A stretch of 27,776 bases of DNA from CAYPCH01 sp964409165 (GTDB lineage: Bacteria > Bacillota > Clostridia > Acetivibrionales > Acetivibrionaceae), in NCBI GenBank assembly GCA_964409165.1, contig CAYPCH010000041.1, forward strand, positions 1 through 27,776, read 5' to 3'. A program made the translations under genes and the position numbers. The notes beneath the pieces were generated by a model, which ran no database searches, was not told where the DNA came from, and was given only the letters and a program-made list of their open reading frames with translations. Shown here piece by piece: positions 8,007 through 15,341 of the stretch (within the stretch, counting starts at the first letter, position 1; every line of letters starts with the position of its first letter).

Positions 8007-8714
8007 TTACACTGTCGCGGAAGTATCCAATAGAATTTTTTGATTATGGGAAAATAATTTGTCGCAGTATTCTTTTCCTACCCAGTTTTTGACTTTATAA
8101 TAGGCCTTGATATGCCATTCGGAATAATCCTTGGGTCTATGAGCATCGGATGCAATAAAGTCAACCAGGTTTAGTTCAATTAATCTTCTTGAAAATCTTT
8201 TGACCTTAGTCCCGTAAACTCCTATAATGCTGGCGGCATCCACCTGAACGAGACAACCTGATTCTACCAGATCCCAAAAGGCCTTTGTATTGCTTATAAA
8301 ATACCTGTTTCTCTCAGGGTGTGCGATTATTGGTTTTATATTTTCCGATTGCAGTTTTAAAATTATTCTATTAAGACCTATAGGCAATATATTGAAAGGA
8401 AGCTCAAAGAGCAAGTATTTTGAATTGTTAAGTGTGTACTTATACTTATCAGTGATTATGTCAGGTAGAGCTGAGCATAAAAACACTTCGTGCCCTAAAA
8501 AGAAATCTATTCCAAAATTTTCTATTCTTGATTTTATATTATAATAATGCTCAGCAACTTTATCAGAGTTATAAATGCCCTTATGAAAGTGGGGAGTTGC
8601 AATTATAGTTGTAACTCCAATTTTATCAGCTTCCAAAATCATCTTGATGGAATCCTTAACAGATAACGATCCATCGTCTACCCCAAAGATAATGTGACAA
8701 TGAATATCAAACAT
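8007..8714 (-). CDS. cpsB: CpsB/YwqE-type PHP-family tyrosine phosphatase
   Basis: 235 residues. The PHP metal-binding pattern is complete: H5-x-H7 with D13-D14 at the N-terminus, H42 (ATPHFH), H75-E76, H132 in IAHPERNRY with E134/R135, and D190-x-H192 near the C-terminus. Members (CpsB, Wzb4, YwqE) dephosphorylate the tyrosine tail of the CpsD kinase and so control chain length in capsule or exopolysaccharide synthesis. The ATG lies inside the last codons of cpsD (8-base overlap), with AAGG eight bases before it, so the two are translationally coupled. It is the last gene of the minus-strand operon. Confidence 0.93.
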   Translation of the reverse strand: MFDIHCHIIFGVDDGSLSVKDSIKMILEADKIGVTTIIATPHFHKGIYNSDKVAEHYYNIKSRIENFGIDFFLGHEVFLCSALPDIITDKYKYTLNNSKYLLFELPFNILPIGLNRIILKLQSENIKPIIAHPERNRYFISNTKAFWDLVESGCLVQVDAASIIGVYGTKVKRFSRRLIELNLVDFIASDAHRPKDYSEWHIKAYYKVKNWVGKEYCDKLFSHNQKILLDTSATV

Positions 8715-9582
8715 CTTTATACCTTCTTTTACTTATAAGCTTATTAAAAAACCGTTTTTTAACAGGCTTATTATTAGTGCCATTTCCTGAAAGGAAATTC
8801 AGCAATAATCTTTGGGACTTGATGTCCCGAAGATTATTATTAGTGCCATTTCCTGAAAGGAAATCCGGCAAAAATCTTTGGGACTCGATGTCCCGAAGAT
8901 TTTTATTAGAACCGTAATAATTATAACTGCCATAATAGTTTTTATAGTCGGTTTTAGCAACCTTGTTCAAAACTACTCCTAATATATTGGCTTTTGCTTT
9001 TTGGAGCTGTTCTTTCATCATTAATGCGTTTTTGTGTTTTACAGCATTAGATTCAATAACAATAATGGTTCCATCCGATTGAGCTGCAATAATGGCACAA
9101 TCTATGACACTTCCCATTGGTGGCGTGTCTATTATAATCATGTCATATAGTTCTTTTGCTTCTTTAAGTAAAATACCAAACCTGTCAGAAGCAATAAGTT
9201 CCCCGGGATTATTTGATTTTATACCGCTGCTTATAAAACTGAGTCCATCAATATCAGTTTTATTTATTATTTCTTGAATGCCAGCCGTTCCTTTTAAGTA
9301 ATCGGTAAGACCTTTCAGATTACTCTTTACAAGGTTTTTGAGTGGCATTGGTTTGCGAGTATCTGCATCAATATACAAAACTTTAGTTCCGGTTTTGGCA
9401 ATTGATATTGAAAGATTTATCGAGGTTGTTGATTTTCCTTCTCCCGGACTATAACTTGTAAAGGCTAATGTCCTGATGTCACTGTCTATAGCACAGAATT
9501 TAATATTTGCCCTTAAATTTTTATATGCTTCTTCAGCAGCTACATTTAGCTCATATTTAACATTATGGCATATAGCAAACAT
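8707..9582 (-). CDS. cpsD: CpsD/YwqD-type bacterial tyrosine kinase with repeat-extended tail
   Basis: 291 residues. Walker A is at 43-52 (SPGEGKST), Walker A' at 68-78 (VLYIDADTRKP) and Walker B at 148-155 (IIIDTPP), the P-loop set of BY-kinases. A tyrosine cluster at 213-223 (six Tyr in NYYGSYNYYGS) is the autophosphorylation tail. These cytoplasmic kinases need the membrane activator CpsC, encoded just upstream, and cycle phosphorylation with CpsB. Normal relatives end soon after the Tyr cluster (about 230 residues). Here ~65 more residues follow: two near-identical 22-residue repeats (226-247 and 248-269, NLRDIxSQR...FLSGNGT) and a basic end. The repeats are translated from an inserted palindromic DNA element. 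GGGAGG precedes the ATG. Confidence 0.93.
   Translation of the reverse strand: MFAICHNVKYELNVAAEEAYKNLRANIKFCAIDSDIRTLAFTSYSPGEGKSTTSINLSISIAKTGTKVLYIDADTRKPMPLKNLVKSNLKGLTDYLKGTAGIQEIINKTDIDGLSFISSGIKSNNPGELIASDRFGILLKEAKELYDMIIIDTPPMGSVIDCAIIAAQSDGTIIVIESNAVKHKNALMMKEQLQKAKANILGVVLNKVAKTDYKNYYGSYNYYGSNKNLRDIESQRFLPDFLSGNGTNNNLRDIKSQRLLLNFLSGNGTNNKPVKKRFFNKLISKRRYKDV
8768..8907 (-). repeat. two tandem 66-bp palindromic elements inserted in frame in cpsD
   Basis: Units 8768-8833 and 8834-8899 plus a few bases of a third start. On the coding strand each unit has two perfect hairpins: GGGAC/GTCCC around five bases and ATTTCC/GGAAAT around five bases. The unit is 66 bp (22 codons) with no stop in frame. 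A related single copy lies at 26751-26822 in opposite orientation and outside any gene, which shows this is a dispersed element and not a domain native to CpsD. Confidence 0.85.
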
Positions 9583-9597
9583 TTATAAAACGCCTCC

Positions 9598-10266
9598 CTA
9601 TTCAACATCAAATAAAGGTATTATTCCAAGAACATTTAGCTCAAGATATTTTTCAATGTCCTCAGAAGTCTTGATTTTATCATTCCAATACTCCAGAAGA
9701 AAAACTATACCCAGAACAGAAAGAGTACTTAATAGAAAAGCAATTGCAGTATATAATGCAGGTATTGGTTTTACAGAAGTTTGAGGAATCTCCGCAGTAT
9801 CCACGATGCTTACATTATTTGTCTTTAACAATTCAATTGATTTATCAATTAGAATATGACATATTTTATTAGAAAGTTCTTTTGCTCGGACTGGGTCAGT
9901 ATCCTGTACTTTTATTTCGAGTAGTCTGGTATCATTTTTTGAAGTTACAATAATTCTTTTTGACAGCACATAAGGGGAAATGTTAGTGATTTGTAATTCA
10001 TCAAGTGCTGTTTTTGCAATGAGTTTACTTTTTATAAGTTCCCTGTAATCCTTGACCAACTGCTGGTTTTTTAGTATTTCATAGTAAGTTACCATATTTT
10101 CCGAATTAACATTCTGACCCATTATGTATATGGTTGAAGAAGCCTCATATACAGGTTTTATTACAGATGTGCTTATAAAAGCGGCTGTAGCGGATGCAAG
10201 AATGGGTATGCATATAATAAATATAAGTCTTTTTTGTATTATTGCAAGAATTTCTCTAATTTCCAT
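9598..10266 (-). CDS. cpsC: Wzz/CpsC-type chain-length determinant, kinase activator
   Basis: 222 residues. I start at the ATG 10266 because the GTG nine bases upstream forms part of its AAGGTG ribosome binding site. The family layout is clear: a membrane segment at about 14-34, an extracellular middle part with coil-forming stretches, and a second segment at about 170-192 preceded by the Pro-rich PQTSVKPIPAL motif of Wzz proteins. The short cytoplasmic end (IKTSEDIEKYLELNVLGIIP) contacts the CpsD kinase. No kinase domain is fused, as is usual in Gram-positives. It is followed 15 bases later by cpsD. It sets polymer length together with CpsD and CpsB. Confidence 0.9.
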   Translation of the reverse strand: MEIREILAIIQKRLIFIICIPILASATAAFISTSVIKPVYEASSTIYIMGQNVNSENMVTYYEILKNQQLVKDYRELIKSKLIAKTALDELQITNISPYVLSKRIIVTSKNDTRLLEIKVQDTDPVRAKELSNKICHILIDKSIELLKTNNVSIVDTAEIPQTSVKPIPALYTAIAFLLSTLSVLGIVFLLEYWNDKIKTSEDIEKYLELNVLGIIPLFDVE

Positions 10267-10321
10267 ATCAATCACCTTATTTTTATATTTGTCATGTTAA
10301 GTTTTCTGTAGTTATATACTA

Positions 10322-10414
10322 TTCAGTTATACAAAAATGTTTCCTGACAAAGTCTACATAACAAAATACTTAAAACTATTACAACTTTTCAATTATATAA
10401 AAATGTTTCCTGAC
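10322..10414. repeat. 27-bp direct repeat in the cpsC leader
   Basis: 10322-10348 and 10388-10414 match at 25 of 27 bases, 66 bp apart, in the gap between loaP and cpsC. Read on the minus strand each copy is GTCAGGAAACATTTTT followed by TATAAT (10388 copy) or TATAAC (10322 copy). They could be twin promoters or operators for cpsCDB. Their GGAAAC resembles the -35 of ECF sigma promoters, but the usual -10 (CGTC) is not seen. Confidence 0.55.
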
Positions 10415-10419
10415 CACTA

Positions 10420-10947
10420 TTAAACAGGTTCTACAAGTTCAATAGACAGATCAATCAATTTTTTGTTTCCGTTTAGCCCAAGTCTGACTTTTACCCTTCC
10501 TTTTCTTTTGTTAATTGATTCGATCAAGCCCTCAAGACCTGAAAGCGGGCCATTGATCACAATGATTTTTCCAGATGTAAACATAGCATAGGAGGGCTCT
10601 ATTATTTCATTATCTTTAATAAGAGTATTGATTACTTCTATTTCATTTTTATCAATTATATATGGTTTACTCTCGTTCTTAAGTATTCTCAAAAGACCTG
10701 GAACATTATTGAGCATATAATATTCTTCTATTCCTAAGAATCCATTTAGTAATATATATCCGGGGAAAAGAGTTCTGATTTTATAGGTCCATTTTCCCTG
10801 TGATCTTTCCTTTATTTTTCTTTTAGGCACGATTACTCTCAGATTTCTATCTCTTAGTCTGTATTCAAGCCTTTCTTTAACTTTATCTTCTTCTCCTGTA
10901 ATTGCAAATAAAGCATACCAATTATTGTTAGTTGCCGATTTTCTCAA
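10420..10947 (-). CDS. loaP: LoaP/NusG-family processive antiterminator
   Basis: 175 residues from the TTG at 10947, which has GGTGG five bases before it; a GTG at 10956 overlaps that site and is the alternative. The NGN domain is at about 8-105: WYALFAITGEEDKVKERL, RKIKERSQGKW and the FPGYILL strand typical of NusG/RfaH. A KOW domain at about 120-172 includes SGKIIVINGPLSGLEGLIESINKRKGRVKVRL. LoaP is a NusG paralogue in Firmicutes that travels with long polysaccharide or antibiotic operons and lets RNA polymerase pass terminators after recruitment to an RNA hairpin. It sits beside a ~15-kb polysaccharide operon. General NusG is less likely, because the usual secE/rplK neighbours are absent. 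Confidence 0.88.
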   Translation of the reverse strand: MRKSATNNNWYALFAITGEEDKVKERLEYRLRDRNLRVIVPKRKIKERSQGKWTYKIRTLFPGYILLNGFLGIEEYYMLNNVPGLLRILKNESKPYIIDKNEIEVINTLIKDNEIIEPSYAMFTSGKIIVINGPLSGLEGLIESINKRKGRVKVRLGLNGNKKLIDLSIELVEPV

Positions 10948-11002
10948 TTTAACCACCCTATTACAAGTTTTTACATTAATTCAAATCCGGTTGAGCAAAT
11001 AA

Positions 11003-11074
11003 TATAATCAGGCCACAAATGAAGTTATAACCGAAGCAATACTTTCAGAATTCCTGATCAGCGGCCTGATTATA
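11003..11074 (-). promoter_or_regulatory. 12-bp perfect stem enclosing a 48-nt segment in the loaP leader
   Basis: TATAATCAGGCC (11003-11014) pairs perfectly with GGCCTGATTATA (11063-11074). The interior holds the palindromes CTGATCAG and GAATTC. On the minus strand the right arm is followed by a weakly T-rich stretch. It lies between the small membrane gene and loaP. It could be an attenuator, an antiterminator-binding RNA or a structured leader. Confidence 0.55.
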
Positions 11075-11116
11075 ATGTTTTTAGACCTTTTAGAGTAAAA
11101 TTTTGTTTATCATTAA

Positions 11117-11470
11117 CTATCCTTTACTTGCAGAGGAACGATTTGTGTTGCAGATAAAAATCCTGCAAATAATACCGGAAATAACCGCAAGGATTATTCC
11201 AACAAGTATGCTAAGAAGAGCATATTTCCTTGTGAAACTCAAACAATTGAAATAAGGTTCAAGAGCTTCAAAGGTGTGGAGTCCTTTTAGATAGTACAAT
11301 CCGGTAATGTTAATAATAAAAATAATAAGATCAAATATTAGTGCTGTTATTAGCTTATTGCTATTATTGCAAAAACATATAAAACTGAATATTTTTTCTG
11401 CTATGAAGCCTGGTACTACAAGTAATAAAAGATAAACAAACAAAAACAAGAAAAAAGTTGATTCAATCAA
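11117..11470 (-). CDS. small three-helix membrane protein, first gene of the cps regulatory operon
   Basis: 118 residues from the TTG at 11470, chosen because AAAGGAGG lies nine bases upstream; the longer frame from 11506 lacks a site. Three hydrophobic segments are visible at about residues 4-30, 42-60 and 82-105, with a FLLLLVVPGF-like Pro-Gly in the first. The C-terminus is short and polar. It weakly resembles the N-terminal membrane part of DUF6338-type proteins, but I would not assign it. It precedes loaP in the same direction, with a hairpin-bearing gap of about 170 bases. Function unknown. Confidence 0.65.
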   Translation of the reverse strand: MIESTFFLFLFVYLLLLVVPGFIAEKIFSFICFCNNSNKLITALIFDLIIFIINITGLYYLKGLHTFEALEPYFNCLSFTRKYALLSILVGIILAVISGIICRIFICNTNRSSASKG

Positions 11471-12001
11471 AACGATTTCCTCCTTTCCTAATGTATCTGT
11501 TAACATAATATTAATACTATTTTTTTTTGTTACTATATATTTTGAAAAAAATTCAGCTTCTATATTGAATAAGATAAAGGTCTATATGGCAAGTCAATAT
11601 CCTTAATAGGAGTCAAAATAAAAAGTTAACATTTTAAATTTAAATGCATAGTATACAATGTGGTATTTGGCAGATATGAAATCTTGATACAAGTGCCAAT
11701 TGCAACAAAATATGCATTTCAATGCTTTTTTGTAACAGAGCAAGCCTATAGTTTTTTTGGTGTTACGGCCCGGAAAAGCACAGAATATTGTAAACCAATT
11801 TTATTGGATTCTTTTAGAAAACCCTGCTAAAATCTTTATTTATTGGCAACAGAATTCTTGTACATGTTTAGCAATGTTCTTGCCACTATTATTTATCCTT
11901 AATCAAGCTTAATACCGGTAATTTATGATAGTTGGTTTAAGAGTACATAGTTGAATTCAGGCAACTATGATCTATAATGCACTGTTTGGGGGGCCTTGAA
12001 A
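11471..12001. promoter_or_regulatory. divergent intergenic region between the cps regulatory and polysaccharide operons
   Basis: This 531-bp AT-rich stretch has no convincing ORF. For the + operon the best promoter is TTGAAT (11951-11956), 16 bp, TATAAT (11973-11978), which would give a very short leader. A minus-strand TTGACT (complement at 11592-11597) may be a -35 for the regulatory operon. A weak hairpin GCAT-TTCA-ATGC followed by six T (11714-11731) and a bulged hairpin GGCAA...TTGCC (11845-11884) may be leader elements if transcription starts further upstream. Confidence 0.45.
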
Positions 12002-13819
12002 TTGAGAACTGCAAGCAATAAAATATTATACTTGATACTCGATTGTCTGTTTCTAAATGCAGGAATTTATATTAGTCTGTTAATAAAATTTGATGGGCTG
12101 ATACCTCAATCTTATTTACCCATATTACCCTTTACTTTAATTTTAACCACTACTGTAAATGTCGGGGTATATTTGCTGTTCAAGCTGTACTCAATGCTAT
12201 GGATTTATGCAGGAGCGGAGGAAATTATAAGAATATTTTTTGCAACTATTGCCGGAATTATTGCGCAGTATATTATTGCAAGTTGTTTTAACAGGGTATT
12301 GCCAATTGGTATTTACATCATATTCTGGCTGTTTACATTGTTTTCAGTAGGTGGATTGCGGTTCTGCTACCGTATTGTCAACGTATTTAAAACATTACGT
12401 AAAACACGCGCAACAAAAAAAAGGATAATGATTGTGGGAGCTGGGGAAGCCGCTTCATTAATAATTAAAGAGTTAAAAAACAGAAAACAGACAATCTACT
12501 ATCCTGTAGCGGCAATTGATGATAATCCATCGAAACATAAAACGCAAATAAACGGAGTACCTGTAATTGGAGGAAGGCATAAAATACTAAAGACTGCCAA
12601 GGAAATGCGTATTGATGAGATATTTATAGCCATACCTTCAATATCGAAGAAAGAAACTGTTGATATAATTAATATCTGTAAGAAAAGCCGATGCAAACTG
12701 AAAGTTGTACCGGGTATATACAATATAGTAAACGGTGAAGTATCTATTAAAGAAATAAGAGATGTCACTGTGGAAGACCTGCTTCATAGAGATGAAATTT
12801 CTCTTTCCTCAGAGGAGATAGCAAACTATCTGAAAGATGAAGTTATTCTGGTTACAGGTGGTGGAGGCTCTATAGGTTCCGAACTTTGCAGACAAATAGC
12901 AGCATATGAGCCAAAGAGCCTTCTGATATTTGATATATATGAAAATAATGCATATGACCTGCAGAATGAACTTTATCAAACATACAAAGATAATCTGGAT
13001 GTCAAGATTATAATTGGCTCAATAAGGGATAAAAGAAGACTTGATTATGTATTTTCAAAATACAAACCAGGAATTGTATTTCATGCAGCTGCCCATAAAC
13101 ATGTTCCACTAATGGAAGAACATCCCCAGGAGGCTGTAAAGAACAATATTTTTGGTACTCTGAATTTGGCAGAATGTGCAGATCACTATGAGACTAAGAA
13201 ATTTGTATTAATATCTACTGACAAAGCAGTCAACCCGACCAGTATAATGGGAGCAACCAAAAGAGTGGCAGAACTCATAATCAAGCACATGAATGAATCC
13301 AGCAAAACGAAATATTCAGCAGTAAGATTTGGAAATGTTCTTGGCAGCAGTGGAAGTGTTATACCTTTGTTTAAAAAGCAGATCGAGTGCGGAGGACCTA
13401 TACAGGTAACCCATCCAGATATAACCAGATATTTTATGACAATACCAGAGGCGTCAAGCCTTGTAATACAATCAGGAGCTATGATGGATGGAGGAGAAAT
13501 ATTTGTTCTAGATATGGGAAAACCCATTAAAATACTCAAACTTGCAAAGTCATTGATAACATTATCAGGATTGAAACCGGATATTGATATATCAATTGAA
13601 TTTATAGGCTTAAGACCCGGAGAAAAACTCCATGAAGAACTTCTTTTGTCAGAAGAAGGAATAAACATAACAAAGAACAATAAGATTTTTATTGAAAAGT
13701 CTGAAAAAATTCACTTCGAAAAATTTATTAGTCAAATAAACTCCTACAGATACAAAAATCTAGAAGATGAAAAAGAAATAATTGAATTCCTCAATAATTT
13801 AATCCCTATACAGAAATAG
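12002..13819 (+). CDS. pglF: membrane-bound UDP-HexNAc 4,6-dehydratase, PglF/WbpM/CapD type
   Basis: 605 residues from the TTG at 12002, eight bases after a GGGGGG site; the TTG at 11996 is only two bases from it. Four membrane helices fill residues 9-120. A first Rossmann-like domain starts at about 141 (RIMIVGAGEAAS) and the catalytic SDR domain at about 282 (TGGGGSIGSEL). STDKAVNPT is at about 405-413. The usual Tyr of the SDR triad is Met in MGATK (about residues 416-420), as in large WbpM-type dehydratases. The enzyme turns UDP-GlcNAc into the 4-keto-6-deoxy sugar. With the aminotransferase and acetyltransferase downstream this points to UDP-N,N'-diacetylbacillosamine. The stop codon lies within the first unit of the 100-bp hairpin array. 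Confidence 0.9.
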   Translation: MRTASNKILYLILDCLFLNAGIYISLLIKFDGLIPQSYLPILPFTLILTTTVNVGVYLLFKLYSMLWIYAGAEEIIRIFFATIAGIIAQYIIASCFNRVLPIGIYIIFWLFTLFSVGGLRFCYRIVNVFKTLRKTRATKKRIMIVGAGEAASLIIKELKNRKQTIYYPVAAIDDNPSKHKTQINGVPVIGGRHKILKTAKEMRIDEIFIAIPSISKKETVDIINICKKSRCKLKVVPGIYNIVNGEVSIKEIRDVTVEDLLHRDEISLSSEEIANYLKDEVILVTGGGGSIGSELCRQIAAYEPKSLLIFDIYENNAYDLQNELYQTYKDNLDVKIIIGSIRDKRRLDYVFSKYKPGIVFHAAAHKHVPLMEEHPQEAVKNNIFGTLNLAECADHYETKKFVLISTDKAVNPTSIMGATKRVAELIIKHMNESSKTKYSAVRFGNVLGSSGSVIPLFKKQIECGGPIQVTHPDITRYFMTIPEASSLVIQSGAMMDGGEIFVLDMGKPIKILKLAKSLITLSGLKPDIDISIEFIGLRPGEKLHEELLLSEEGINITKNNKIFIEKSEKIHFEKFISQINSYRYKNLEDEKEIIEFLNNLIPIQK

Positions 13820-14181
13820 GTAAAATGCTACTTCGGGTTTTTCACGTGGTCTATTTGTCTACAAATAAGACCTAAAGTGAAAATATAACCGAAGTTNNNN
13901 NNNNNNNNNNNNNNNNNNNNNNNNNNNNNNNNNNNNNNNNNNNNNNNNNNNNNNNNNNNNNNNNNNNNNNNNNNNNNNNNNNNNNNNNNNNNNNNNTCAC
14001 GTGGTCTATTTGTCTACAAATAAGACCTAAAGTGAAAATATAACCGAAGTTGAATTTTGCCATTTCAGAAATAGGTAAAATGCTACTTCGGGTTTTTCAC
14101 GTGGTCTATTTGTCTACAAATAAGACCTAAAGTGAAAATATAACCGAAGTTAAATTTTACTATTTCAGAAATAGGTAAAAT
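13811..14181 (+). repeat. tandem array of 100-bp units, each with a 66-nt hairpin
   Basis: Hairpins are visible at 13830-13895, about 13985-14050 (left arm masked by N) and 14085-14150. The last two have a period of exactly 100 bp. Each hairpin pairs ACTTCGG with CCGAAGT, TTTTCAC with GTGAAAA, and GGTCT..TTTGT with ACAAAT.AGACC, with a two-base tip. The linkers (ATTTTGCCATTTC / GAAATAGGTAAAAT) form a second, weaker inverted repeat. The array starts in the last codons of the dehydratase gene and ends 48 bp before the aminotransferase start. No T tract follows the hairpins. Confidence 0.85.
13897..13996. other. assembly gap (100 N)
   Basis: Exactly 100 unknown bases inside the hairpin array. 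Equivalent points on either side are 155 bp apart, which does not fit the 100-bp period. The N length is therefore probably a placeholder; 45 bp plus a multiple of 100 would fit. Confidence 0.95.
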
Positions 14182-14228
14182 CCGAAATGAAATGTTAATC
14201 AGACCATGGATCAAAGGAGAATGGCATT

Positions 14229-15341
14229 ATGAAAGATAAGATATGGCTTGCCTCACCGCACATGAGTGACGAGGGCTATGAAATGGAATATATTAAAGAG
14301 GCTTTTTATACTAATTGGATTGCACCTCAAGGTCCGAATGTTGATGAGTTTGAAAAAGAAGTTGCAAAAAAGGTTGGAGCTAAACATGCCGCAGCTTTAT
14401 CATCGGGAACCTGTGCTATTCACCTCGCGCTTAAAGCCGCCGGGGTCAAGGAAAAAGATATTGTATTCTGCCCTACTCTTACATTTGCTGCAACAGCTAA
14501 CCCAATCATATATTTAAACGCAATACCTGTTTTTATAGATAGCAGTTATGAGACTTGGAATATGGACCCTGAGGCATTGAAAAAGGCTTTTGAAAAATAT
14601 CCGTTTGTTAAAGCTGTTTTAGTTGTTCATCTTTACGGTTTATCGGCAGATATGGATAAAATTGTAGATATTTGCAAAGAGCATAAGGTTGCGATTATTG
14701 AGGATGCTGCTGAATCACTGGGCACTTACTATAAAGGTAAACATACAGGAACATTTGGTGAGTTCGGCGCTTTTTCATTTAATGGCAATAAGATTATCAC
14801 AACTTCCGGTGGCGGTATGCTTGTATCTGACAATGAGGAGAAGATTGCAAAAGTAAGATTCTGGGCAACTCAGGCAAGAGACAAAGCAAGACACTATCAA
14901 CACAGCGAATTAGGTTTTAATTATCGTATGAGCAATGTTCTTGCGGGGATTGGAAGAGGGCAATTAAAGGTTCTGGATCAAAGGATTGAAAAGAAAAAAC
15001 ATATTTTTGAGTTTTATAACAGAGAGCTTGGCGGACTTGAGGGTGTCAAGTTTATGCCGGTTAACGGGTGGAATGAACCAAACTACTGGTTAAGCTGTTT
15101 GACTGTGAATGGAAAAGTGAAGCCGGATAATATAATGACTGAGTTGGAAAAAGAGAACATAGAAGCTAGACCTGTCTGGAAGCCAATGCATATGCAGCCC
15201 TTTTTCAGGGGATATGATTTTGTTGGTGAAGGTGTATCGGAACAACTATTTGAAAATGGTGTCTGTTTGCCATCGGATACAAAGATGACGGAAGATGAAT
15301 TAAATAGAATTTGTGTGGTTATCAAGGAGTTGTGGAAATAG
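14229..15341 (+). CDS. pglE: DegT/DnrJ/EryC1-family PLP aminotransferase, PglE-like
   Basis: 370 residues, the normal family size. The family signature is complete: ALSSGTCAIHLAL phosphate-binding loop near 57-69, EDAAESLG with D159 for the pyridine nitrogen, and SFNGNK with K188 as the Schiff-base lysine followed by TTSGGGM. GFNYRMSN near the C-terminal half closes the site. The N-terminal IWLASPHMS and NWIAPQGPNVDEFE are typical of enzymes aminating 4-keto-6-deoxy UDP-sugars (PglE, PseC, LegC groups). The product would be the 4-amino sugar made from the PglF-type ketone. AAAGGAG lies nine bases before the ATG. The hairpin array separates it from the dehydratase, so it may also be regulated there. 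Confidence 0.9.
   Translation: MKDKIWLASPHMSDEGYEMEYIKEAFYTNWIAPQGPNVDEFEKEVAKKVGAKHAAALSSGTCAIHLALKAAGVKEKDIVFCPTLTFAATANPIIYLNAIPVFIDSSYETWNMDPEALKKAFEKYPFVKAVLVVHLYGLSADMDKIVDICKEHKVAIIEDAAESLGTYYKGKHTGTFGEFGAFSFNGNKIITTSGGGMLVSDNEEKIAKVRFWATQARDKARHYQHSELGFNYRMSNVLAGIGRGQLKVLDQRIEKKKHIFEFYNRELGGLEGVKFMPVNGWNEPNYWLSCLTVNGKVKPDNIMTELEKENIEARPVWKPMHMQPFFRGYDFVGEGVSEQLFENGVCLPSDTKMTEDELNRICVVIKELWK

Noticed and set aside
11507..11995. Known riboswitch such as a c-di-GMP or purine type
   Set aside because: No conserved core of a riboswitch class could be matched by eye.
13872..14063. Minus-strand ORF through the N run
   Set aside because: Its length depends on unknown bases and hairpin sequence; not a gene.
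13811..14181. CRISPR array
   Set aside because: Units are 100 bp, identical throughout with no variable spacers, and no cas gene is present.
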